The position numbers were made by a program, and so were the translations under genes. Positions 8,892 to 17,567 of a DNA stretch of 39,216 nt are shown here, one piece after another; the first letter of the stretch is position 1, and every line of letters starts with the position of its first letter. The stretch is taken from assembly GCA_029747585.1 (NCBI GenBank), contig JAPEVF010000339.1:1-39216 (forward strand). The letters run 5' to 3'. Source of the stretch: Pleurotus djamor. Lineage: Eukaryota > Basidiomycota > Agaricomycetes > Agaricales > Pleurotaceae. The notes under the pieces were generated by a model, which worked only from the letters and a program-made list of their open reading frames with translations, did not search any database and was not told the DNA's origin.

Positions 8892-10183
8892 TCATACACG
8901 GGCCTTGACACTGATATTTGGCTCGACCACAAGAATCCGACGGTCCAAAAGATCCCCACAAATTGCTTTTGCGCCATCTATGAACCCTTCGGATTGACTG
9001 GAAGCCTCCGAGGGGTCATCTGCTTCGCCTTTCAACTTAATCACTGCTTGCCGAAGCTCTGCAGATGCCACCAACTTCCTCAGAGCTACACCAATCCGCT
9101 CCCAAACCTGCAGTTCGAAAGGACCCCGATTCGCAGGGAGGTAAACCGTCACGCTTAACTCGATGAGGTGAGGGACTGCTTGGGGTGACATCGCGTGGAT
9201 GGTGTCGCCTAGAAATGACTCAAAGAGCTGTGGGCCATCATTGACATCGGCAAACAAGGAAAAGTCAAGCACGTTGACGTTATGGAATTCATGAAAGCAA
9301 GGAATATCTGATGGGTGGAAGGGGCCTATGGAAATCCAGGCGCTTCGTTATAATGGACTTTCTCTGTACTATACGGGCATTGATACATACCTCTGTCAAA
9401 TTCGAGCGAGATTCCCAGCCTTTCAATGTTTGGAGCGGCAAATGGGAGGCTGAATCGCGATGACGTGGTTTCGATAACGTTTGAGGCTAAACACTGCCGC
9501 AAGTAGCGGCCGAGGTTGGGTGCTTGGATGGTCTCTTTCACAAAACTGCCAACGGAGGAATCATCAAATCCTAGCCACAGCTCCTCAAGACCTGATAGAA
9601 CCGCTTGGGCGGATGCATAGCTTTCATCGATCTCGAGATGTCTCCTGAGTGCGATTCCGATGAGTTTGAGAACGCGCAGTTGCGACGTGCAATGGCTGAG
9701 GAGATGGACCAATTCTAATCCATGCTTGGAGAAGGATCCATTCTGGATTATGAGGGTTCGAAGATTTGGGAGAAGAGGCATCAACGCAGGTAGGAGTGTG
9801 GACGGAAGTTTGATCCATTCCCTCACGTATAGAGACATATGTAGTTGCCTCACATTATTGAAGCGGGAGAATAGTGGAGGAAGGATAGAAGCGACATCGT
9901 TGATCGTAGATTCCCCATCATAAGGAAAAACGTCTCCGAAGATAATCTCCAGATATCGAACATAGCATGCAAGGTGAGGAGATGTCTCCAGCAAGGCCAA
10001 GAATTTGGGACACGATGAAGCAGGATCTTCGCTCTCATCGATAGAGAACGTTTTGAACAAAATTTCTTGCGAAAAATGGGTCCATGACGAGCATACTACG
10101 GAGCAAGACCGTAGAGTCTCAGTATCATCTTTGAGATACTGTATGATCTTCTGGATGAGTTCAAGAGGTATGTGGTGCGACAT
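8892..10183 (-). CDS. F-box protein, array member 1
   Basis: Exons (minus) 10183-9391 and 9325-8892, intron 9326-9390 (65 nt), 408 residues. The N-terminus (IPLELIQKIIQYLKDDTETL, then RSCSVVCSSWTHFSQ) is an F-box, which recruits Skp1 of an SCF ubiquitin ligase. The rest has regularly spaced hydrophobic stretches as in degenerate leucine-rich-repeat F-box proteins of Agaricomycetes; the target is unknown. The intron lies, as in its three neighbours, directly before a HPSDI/V motif. It is the most diverged of the four and its intron ends in CCATAG instead of CTGCAG. The start is the only nearby ATG that precedes the F-box. Its ATG is only 71 bp below the stop of member 2. Confidence 0.85.
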
Positions 10184-10254
10184 TGATACAAGAGATTGGG
10201 CGGTATTGATGGAAGAAACACGAGGGAGGACAGGGCCCGGGAAGCCCCTGATAG

Positions 10255-11543
10255 TCAACCGCAAATGACCAACGCATCATCAACCTTGATGTGGGGTTCA
10301 ATAACCATAACACCACATTCAATGAGCCCCCCACAGGCATTTCTCGCACTCTCGATCAATTCCTTGGCTGCCCTGGTAGCTTCCGAGGGGTCATCTTTTC
10401 GACCAAAAAACTCGAACACCGCGTATCTGAACGTCCCAGCGTTTACCAATGCCCGAAGAGCCCGTCCAATCCTTTTCCAAGTTTGTTCTCCAAGTGGCCT
10501 CCAGCTCCAAGGAAGTTCGATCTTTGTTTTGATCGTCTCTAGCTTGCGGAGGGTTCGGGAATCCATCGCAGCGAAGGTGTCGCGCAAGTACGACTCGAAG
10601 AGTGTTTCGCCATCGTTACCTTGAGTGTGCAAGGTGAAATCAATGTGTCGAAGTTTGGGAAGCGCGGTGAGGTCTGGAACATCCGATGGATGGGAATCAC
10701 CTGCAGGCCGTCTGGGATGATCACACTCGTCGATGAGAAGGCTAAGTAGGACGCACCTCCGCCAAAGCCAACGTCAAAAGTCAGCTCTTGAACATTATCT
10801 CCGTCAAACGGAAAGCTGAACCGAGACGACGCCGGTGATATCACGTTCGAAGCCAAGCTTGAGCGATTGTACTTTCGGAGGTTGGGTGTTTGGATGGTGC
10901 CCTTCTCAAAGGATCCGCTTGAATACTCGTCAAAGTGTAGCCGCAACTCATCTAGCCCCGATAGCACCGCTTTGACAGAAGGGTACTGCACGCCAACCAG
11001 CTTGATTGGTACTAGCTGGATATTCTTGAGGTTGAGTGAGGAAAGCTGCGATGTGCAATGACTGAGGAAGTGGACGAGTTCCATGCCGTGCTCGGAGAAG
11101 GCCGGCCCTTCGATAATGAGGCTATGAAGAGTCGGAAGAAGAGGGCGTAAAGAGGGCACAAGCTTTGGTGGAAGATTCGCCCATTCCTTGTATTCTGCCT
11201 GGATGTGTAGTTTCTTCACATTGGTGAAGTGTGAAAGCAGACGCGTGAGACGAGGGACTGCCTCGATCTTGCTTTTCCCAACGCAAGGGTACGGTTTTCC
11301 AAAGATAATCTTCAAGGATCTGACATAAGAAGCCAGGTGGGGAGATGTCCCGAGTAATTTCAGGAATTTAGGACACGTTTTGGCGGGATCATCGTTCTCA
11401 TCGATGGAGAAGGTGTTGAAAAGGTATTGCTGGGAGACACGGGTCCAGGACGAGGATACGAGAGAGCAGGAGCGTATCTCATAGGTATCGCCGTCAAGAT
11501 ACTGGAGAATTTCCTCGACAAGCTCCGGCGGGATGTTTGGCAT
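10255..11543 (-). CDS. F-box protein, array member 2
   Basis: Exons (minus) 11543-10757 and 10700-10255, intron 10701-10756 (56 nt), 410 residues. An F-box is seen at residues about 3-45 (IPPELVEEILQYLDGD, RSCSLVSSSWTRVSQ). The middle shares long stretches with members 3 and 4: a KTCPKFLKLLGTSPHLASY block, an ANLPPKLVPSLRPLLPTL block and SEHGMELVHFLSHCTSQL. The C-terminal exon carries GEQTWKRIGRALRALVNAGT and ends in an IESARNACGGLIECGVMVI module. An adaptor role in SCF-type ubiquitination is expected from the family; the substrate is unknown. The gene lies 71 bp above member 1 and 70 bp below member 3, all on the same strand. Confidence 0.88.
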
Positions 11544-11613
11544 GCCTGCGCAGTGCGAATGATTCGGAGGACCAACACAAGAAAAGAGTCCCCTAATTAT
11601 ACCGAGCCCCTAG

Positions 11614-12966
11614 CTACTCCTCCTCCTCCTCCTCCTCTTCTTCTTCTTCTTCTCCCTCCTCCTCCTCTTCCTCCTCCTCCTCCCAACCACCGCCATCATC
11701 ATCATCTATATATACATCGAGCACGATCTCCATAACACCACTTTCGATAAGATCCCCACAAGCTTTTTTCGCCCTCTCAATTAACTCCTGGCTGGGACTT
11801 GGAGCCTCCGATTCTGGACTGACTTGTGGACCAGAAAAATAGAAAAAGGCAGATTTAAACGTCCCAGCGCGCACCAACGCTCTAAGGGCCGACCCGATCT
11901 TTTCCCAAACTTGTTCCCCAACTGGCTCGCCGCTCCAAGATAGATAGACCAATGTCCTTACCTTCTCCAGCTTCAAAAGGGTCTGGACATGCATTGCGGA
12001 GAAGGCATCACCCATAAAGGAGGGCAAGAGCGTTGGACCATCGTCACTCTGAGCCCGGATGGTGAAATCTATACGCGTAATGTTAGGAGAGAGTGTAAAA
12101 TCTGGAATATCGGATGGGCGGAGCCCATCTGCAGGCCACCTTGTATCAGCGCACTCATTGGCGAATAAAGATTACTGACCTCCAGCGAATGCGACAGAAA
12201 AAGCGAGCTCTCGTATGCTTTTCCAATCGGAAGGCAGGCAGGACCTAGACGAAGCCACCGCGGACAAATCCGCGGCGAAACCCTGCCCATGATACCTTCG
12301 GAGATTGGGCGTTTGGATAGCATCCTTCACGAAGGAACCCTCTGAAAACTCGTCAAAATGTGACCACAACTCCACCACTCCTGGTAGAACTGCTTTCTGA
12401 GCAGGGTAATTGGGCCCGATTCGTGACCACGTCATAAATCGGAGATCAATGAGCTGGAGATTGGAAAGCCGTGACGTGCAATGGCCGAGGAACTGAACAA
12501 GCTCCATCCCATGTTTGGAGAGGCTCGGTCCTAGGATGAAGAGGGCCTGAAGATTTGGGAGAAGAGGTTCCAGAGAAGGTACGAGATCTGTCGGAAGATT
12601 CGCCCACTCCTGGTGGTTTGCCTGGATGTCTAGGGTCTTCACATTGGTGAAGTATGAGAGTAGATCAGGTAGACAGGCGACTTCGTAAATCCGGGATTTC
12701 CCAGTATGCCAACTCCAATGTTTGAATACAATCATCAGGTATCTGATATAAGAAGCGAGATGGGGAGATGTTTTGAGTAGCTTCAAGAATGCAGAGCAGG
12801 ATGAAGCGGGGTCATCCTTCTCGTCGATAGTGAAGGTGTTGAAAAGGATTTCCTGCGAAATCTGGATCCATGAAGAGTGTACTACGGAGCATGACCGTAG
12901 GGTGGGACGATGGCCATTGAGATACTGAAGAATCTCCCTGACGAGTTCGAGAGGAAGCTCCTGCAT
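11614..12966 (-). CDS. F-box protein, array member 3, with a polyglutamate C-terminus
   Basis: Exons (minus) 12966-12180 and 12128-11614, intron 12129-12179 (51 nt), 433 residues. The ATG at 12966 (MQELPLELVREILQYL) is the first before the F-box. The core matches members 2 and 4, including ANLPTDLVPSLEPLLPNL and SKHGMELVQFLGHCTS. After the conserved AKKACGDLIESGVMEI module, where the paralogues stop within about 10 residues, this protein continues with four Asp, three Gly, a Trp and about 21 Glu interrupted by one Gly. The tail is encoded by an impure CTC/CTT microsatellite and stops at TAG 11616-11614. The acidic tail looks like a recent, length-variable extension. Confidence 0.87.
11617..11682. 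repeat. CTC/CTT trinucleotide microsatellite in coding sequence
   Basis: Nearly pure CTC/CTT triplets on the plus strand, read as GAG/GAA on the minus strand. It forms the terminal polyglutamate of F-box member 3. Mixed GAG and GAA triplets and one CCC triplet (read as Gly) show that it is not perfectly pure. Such tracts change length by slippage, so length may differ between strains. Confidence 0.85.
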
Positions 12967-13143
12967 GAATGATGGGGATCTGCTCACCCAAAAGAACGAA
13001 CTTGTAGCTTATTAGCATTGCTGTTTGAGCAGTGCGGCCTGCTCATTCACACAAAAACTCCGATCAAAACGAGGCCTTGGCATTGTCCGCTTCTGACACG
13101 CTGCACCTAATGCCTCAAGCTGCTTGAAACCACCAACGATTGA

Positions 13144-14444
13144 CTAGTCATGGAGGTACAAATTAGGCACAATCACCATAACGCCAGCTTCGATGAGGTC
13201 CCCACAAGCGTCTCTCGCACCATCGATTAACTCTTGGTTGGCCTGTAAAGACTCCGATGGTCCGTCTCGTTTACCATTGAACTCGAAAATCGCAGACTTG
13301 AACGTCCCAGCGTGCGCCAACGCTCGGAGAACCGAGCCAACCTTTTCCCATACTCGTTCGTCTGATAGCTCCCAGCTCCAAGGAAGAATGACCGTTGTTC
13401 GGATTGACTCTAACTTTGGGAGGTTCTCGACATGCATTTTCGAGAAGGTTTCCCTCAGAAACGAGGGGAAGAGCGAGGGACCATCGTTCAACTGGGTTTG
13501 CAAGGTGAAGTCAATGTGTCGAAGGTGGGGAAACTCGGTAAAGTCGGGAATGTCGGACGGATGGAAATCATCTGCAGACGGCCTCGAGTCAGTACACTTT
13601 TCGATGGATAGAGAAGCATGATCAGGACCCATGTACCTGCGCCAAAGAATGTACTCCCACAAAACGTGACATGCAAAATAATCTCTTGGATTTTGTGTCC
13701 GCTGAACGGGAAGCTGAACCGAGACGACGCTGGTGATATCATCGTCGAAGCCAAACTTGGTCGATCATACTTCCGGAGGTTGGGTGTTTGGATGGTATCC
13801 TTAACGAAGGATCCGCTCGAATCTTCGTGAAATTGCAACCAAAGACACTCCAATCCCGACAGCACCGCCTTTACGGGAGGATAATCCACGTCATTGAGAG
13901 AGAGCGGCATCAATTTTATATTCGTTAGTTGGAACGTGGAAAGTTTCGACGAGCAATGTTTGAGGAAGTGGACGAGTTCTATCCCATGTTCGGAGAAGGT
14001 TGGCCCTTGGATGATAAGGGTTTGAATGTTGGGAAGTAGAGGCTGTAGAGAGGATACAAGCATTGGCGGAAGATGTATCCAGTCCATGTACTTTGCTTGG
14101 ATTTCCATGGTTTTTATGTTGGTGAAGTGTGAGAGTAGATCAGGTAGTAGACGGGCGACTGTGTCGATCTTGGATATCCCAGGATGGGGATGTGGTACTC
14201 CAAAGTCTATACCTAGATATCGGAAGTAAGAGCCGAGATGGGGAGATTTCTCGAGTGCTTTCAAGAGAGTGGAACAAGTGGTAACGGGATCATCGTCCTC
14301 ATCAATAAAGAAATCGTCGAAAAGGATTTGCCGTGAAATATGGGTCCATGAAGAACATACTGTGGTGCATGACCGTAGAGCGTCAGTATCATCCTCGAGA
14401 TACGAAAGAATTTCCTGAACAAGTTCGATAGGAATTTCTGGCAT
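13144..14444 (-). CDS. F-box protein, array member 4
   Basis: Exons (minus) 14444-13637 and 13571-13144, intron 13572-13636 (65 nt), 411 residues. F-box at the N-terminus (IPIELVQEILSYLEDDTDAL, RSCTTVCSSWTHISRQ), then the family blocks KALEKSPHLGSYFRYL, LPPMLVSSLQPLLPNIQT and SEHGIELVHFLKHCSSKL. The C-terminal exon carries DERVWEKVGSVLRALAHAGT and IDGARDACGDLIEAGVMVI. Intron phase and position are the same as in members 1-3, and its 3' end (GGCCGTCTGCAG) resembles those of members 2 and 3. The likely role is SCF substrate adaptor; target unknown. It lies 58 bp below the stop of the ABC-F gene and 177 bp above member 3. Confidence 0.88.
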
Positions 14445-14502
14445 GTTGGGATGAGAGCCTGATCAAAGTTTTACGTTGAACTATGGGAAAGGAGCCCCTA
14501 TA

Positions 14503-15371
14503 TTAGGTCCTGGACGTGCCCTTCCCAGCAGCTTTGCGCCGCCGGTCAAGTTTCCGCTCAACAAACGCTACATATTGAGACATGCCCGAGTCGAGCAACT
14601 TGACTTTCCCGTTACCAACCATGAACGTTTGCCCAATTTCATCATTCTGATCCTCTTCGTCAGAAGAATCGGATGCGTCTTCATCAACTTCATCAACTCC
14701 AAATGCTTGGGCAGAGGCCAGAGAACAACCTTCGACCACGACGCGACTGAACCATCTAATTGCAGGAGGGTTGGATGCCTCGACTGGAAGAAAATCATAG
14801 AAGCAACTGACCGGTCATGGGTAATGAGAATGATTGCTCCTGTATATTTTTTGAGCGCGATTGCAAGGGCTTGAATCGTTGGAGCGTCGACATGGGTTGT
14901 TACCTCGTCAAGAAGCCTAGTAATTACGGTATATCAGCGAAGTACGAAGTGGATGAGGCACACTTCCTCACAACAAAGGAGGCGGCCTGAATATTATAAG
15001 AGCCAAAGCAAGTCGGACCTGAGGAAGTCGTAAATTCCAAGGGACATCGAACATCGGATATTTGTACCTTCTGCCCTCCGGAAAGGGCTGTCAGAGGAGT
15101 GTGGCTAACCAACGAGCCACTGAGACCCAGGATCCCAAGACATTGTCTTGCGTCAGGCTCCTCAACACGTTCTCCTTTACCTTGGAAATGATCGAGAAAG
15201 TACTGGAGCGCCGTTGTGTTTTTGAACTTTTCTCCGGACAGCTCCTCCACTGCGTGTTGTGAGAAGTACCCGATTTTGAGAAGTGGGTGGCGTGTTATGG
15301 TGCCTTTGGTAGGGACCAGCTACCCCNATGACCAACTTCGNCCNNTGTTGNCTTTCCTTGCNNTTTGCNGG
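14503..15371 (-). CDS. ABC-F family ATPase, C-terminal half only
   Basis: Exons (minus) from about 15371 to 15068, then 15018-14972, 14916-14812 and 14755-14503. Within the N cluster a damaged Walker A can be made out (GQGKST-like) followed by LVPTKGTITRHPLLKIGYFS. Then come the signature LSGGQKV, Walker B (PPPLLLLDE) continuing VTTHVDAPTIQAL, and the H-loop LITHDRW, i.e. one complete second nucleotide-binding domain of an ABC-F protein (soluble ATPases acting on ribosomes or translation). The tail is acidic (DEDASDSSDEEDQNDE) and ends in basic residues. The first ATPase domain and linker are missing: past 15374 the sequence belongs to a different gene. Either the assembly is misjoined or the gene is truncated. 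I cannot tell which ABC-F subgroup it is. Confidence 0.75.
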
Positions 15372-15373
15372 GN
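15327..15373. other. N-rich assembly weak point between ABC-F and MFS fragments
   Basis: Eight single or double Ns fall within 47 bp. On the minus strand the sequence can still be read as a Walker A if a few Ns are treated as spurious insertions, so this is poor consensus rather than a sized gap. The plus-strand MFS frame begins directly after it. Confidence 0.8.
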
Positions 15374-15375
15374 CG

Positions 15376-15566
15376 ATGTATGAGAGGTTGGGGACGGTGG
15401 GTGCTACGGCGGTGTTGGCGGGTGTGATGACGGTTATGGCGCCGTTGCCGTGAGTAGATGTCCTCGTTCTCTTTGTGGTCTTTGTCTGATTTATGGTATG
15501 CTCAGGTTTGTGTTTTCGAGGATTGGAGCAAGGATGAGAGCAAAATCAAGATTTGCGGTCTGTTGA
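15376..15566 (+). CDS. MFS transporter, C-terminal fragment
   Basis: Exons 15376-15449 and 15506-15566 (intron 15450-15505), giving about 45 residues. They read MYERLGTVGATAVLAGVMT, VMAPLPFVFSRIGARMRAKS, then RFAVC and stop. The pattern of a MY(E/D)RLG loop, one last membrane helix, PLPFVF and a basic R-x-R-x-(K/R)-S-(R/K)-(F/Y) end is typical of DHA1-type drug/polyamine H+ antiporters (TPO-like) in fungi. The spliced phase is correct, so this end is undamaged, but the preceding roughly 450 residues are absent. The transport substrate cannot be inferred from this piece. Confidence 0.65.
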
Positions 15567-15906
15567 TGCGCTTCCTTTGTACAGTTTCGCCGTCCTTTTC
15601 CATCTTCCTTCCATCTGCCCTCGGACCTTTGGACATTTTCTCCGTCTTTGCTTTTTGTCGCTTTCGTACGCTGTCGTATCTCGCACTTTTTGTCATAGAC
15701 TACCTATAGATAGATAGATCACGGACATTGTAATCGTGTATCCTTAGACCTTTCCTAGCTGTATCCCATATCACGCATTATATCCACACTTATTACAAAG
15801 GATCCTTTCTATATACCGAACGGTCATACATCGTATCGCTACATTCGATTCGAGGCTAAGGTTACAAAGGGCTCTAGAAGCCCAGCAAGATCGTCTTCTG
15901 TATGAA
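15567..15906. other. Short intergenic region, convergent 3' ends
   Basis: Lies between the stop of the MFS fragment and the stop of SPC19, which point toward each other. AT-richer, no supported open frame, no repeat or RNA gene seen; presumably the two 3' UTRs. Confidence 0.5.
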
Positions 15907-16696
15907 TCATCGTCGCCTCTTCTTCGGTGAGGATTCCTGCAGGTACGCATTGTCAATACCATGGACCCAACGAGGCAGAGTAGTTCCGAAGAGGTTGCTT
16001 ACCAGAGCACGTATCTCATCTTCCAGTTCTTTGGCTTCCCTCTCCAGCTTCTCGGTCTGCTTTTTGAGCATCTGGTATCTCCGCGTTTCGAGTTTGTGGG
16101 AGGTGACGTTTCCTGGCGCCGGACGCGTTGATCGGGTTTGAGCGGCTTCGAGCTGGGTTAGTGTGTATAAGCATGAACAGTAAGGTAAGATTGACCGAAG
16201 CCTACCTTGGCCTCCAGCGCACTCTCCCGCTTCTTCAAAGCCTTGTATCCCTGCTCAGCACGTTCGATGAGTTCGTTAATCGCCGGTTCAACTTCGTCGA
16301 TAAGATCAGCTTTGTAGCGATGTACAGTTCTTTCATCAACGAGTAAGAAGACCTAGATGCTAGATTCGCTGAGAAACACGGGGATATTGTGAAGAGGCTG
16401 AAGGACGTTACTCTTTCGTTTTCCAGGATTTTGGACATTCGAGGGAGATCGCGTGTCCCGTCACGTACAATCTTTTGGGCTTCGTATGCCTATTCGATAT
16501 GAGATGTTATAGGACGTCGGTTGTGTGTGGACGAACCAACCTCTTCGCAACAGTCTTCGAGGGCCATGACGCATTCGGCGAGTGCAGCTGGACATGATGA
16601 ATGGATGTCTCCTCGGTATATGTCAGGATTCCCGGCGAAGATAGACTCTCTGGCCTTGAAGGGGACTTTGGATTGACGAGATTGACGAGACAGCAT
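15907..16696 (-). CDS. SPC19: DASH/Dam1 complex subunit SPC19
   Basis: Exons (minus) 16696-16541, 16489-16412, 16352-16206, 16152-16003 and 15936-15907, 186 residues. SPC19 is a subunit of the fungal DASH/Dam1 ring that couples kinetochores to microtubules. Recognition rests on the Spc19 pattern: the CVMALEDCCEEAYEAQKIV entry helix, PRMSKILENERVFLLVDE, then YKADLIDEVEPAINELIERA (compare the LDLIEEVEP motif of yeast Spc19) and two coiled-coil stretches up to KLEREAKELEDEIRAL. The C-terminus is basic (SSPKKRRR). The last intron (15937-16002) is 66 nt, in phase and stop-free, so retention would add 22 residues without changing the end. The start is the first ATG in the open exon, about 37 residues before the domain. 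Confidence 0.85.
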
Positions 16697-17567
16697 GATT
16701 CAAATATTCAAGCGCGGCTGAAAGGCTAATCACACGAATCGAACGCGGTGGTTCGTGCGCGGGAATGCATTCCGAACTCCGCTCACACTTCCCATATAAA
16801 CGACAAAAATTTCCATTGTTGAAGCTTTTCTTCAAGTGTCCTACTCAACCGAACCGAAGCGTTACGTGCCACCCACCTTGGCCACCTTTCCATGGCGTTA
16901 TGTATTTCTGGTTGAAGGAGCGAAGGCGTCTTCCTCGCTAGGGGAGGGCGCTCACGAGACGGATGTTTGTTGGCTGCTTCTGCCGTTCGCCTTTGCGGGC
17001 TTGTAGCGGGTGGAGTGGTCGATGGATGGTCACCATATGCCATAACCGGCCGTATATGTTTTGCTACTATGTGGCACTGACGGTTTGGTGAAACCATGGT
17101 GAAGACANTTTTTTATTTCGTTCGTAGTCATTTTCTTCTTTGGGCCTAGGAGGTACTCTTGATGTGTGTGTACGTAGTCGTCATGATCAATCAGGATTGG
17201 TATTGATCAATGTGAATGCGATGCTCGACAATGATGTTCGTAGCCCAACGAATGATGTATGAGTTGATGAGCGATGGCCATTCGACGGCCGATCCACGAA
17301 TCATTGATCTTTTGACTTGTTGCCTTTCTCCGTGATGTGATGATGTGCGGTGCATCATGCCCGGTCCTTTGGACGCGTCTTTGCAAGCTGGGCAAGTCCG
17401 TAATCTAACAACCTCTTTGTCACGATCATTTCACAGCGGCCAGAACACGGCGATTGCGACTGCGACGAAAAAAGGCTTTCGCGGAAAGCAGTGCGTCACG
17501 TGGGCCTGCATCCAGGAGACCTCCGCTTAACCCTGCGTCGAATACCTTTTCTTGAATCCTTACTCCC
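16697..17567. other. Intergenic region between divergent SPC19 and the CNH gene
   Basis: 871 bp shared promoter region of SPC19 (minus) and the CNH-like protein (plus). One 104-codon frame starting with ATG at 17097 and ending at 16783 (minus) is Arg/Pro-rich and ends near the SPC19 leader; I see no family or splice support and do not call it. A single N sits at 17108 beside a T-tract. No RNA gene or repeat is evident. Confidence 0.45.

Noticed and set aside
10184..10264. N-terminal extension of F-box member 1 reaching over the stop of member 2
   Set aside because: The upstream frame is open but has no ATG (it would start at TTG), and paralogues begin directly at the F-box.
11427..11735. Pro/Leu/His-rich plus-strand frame
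   Set aside because: Shadow of the CTC/CTT microsatellite and of F-box member 2 coding sequence on the other strand.
16783..17097. 104-residue Arg/Pro-rich protein upstream of SPC19
   Set aside because: ATG-started frame but no family, no introns and no conserved motif; lies in a divergent promoter region.
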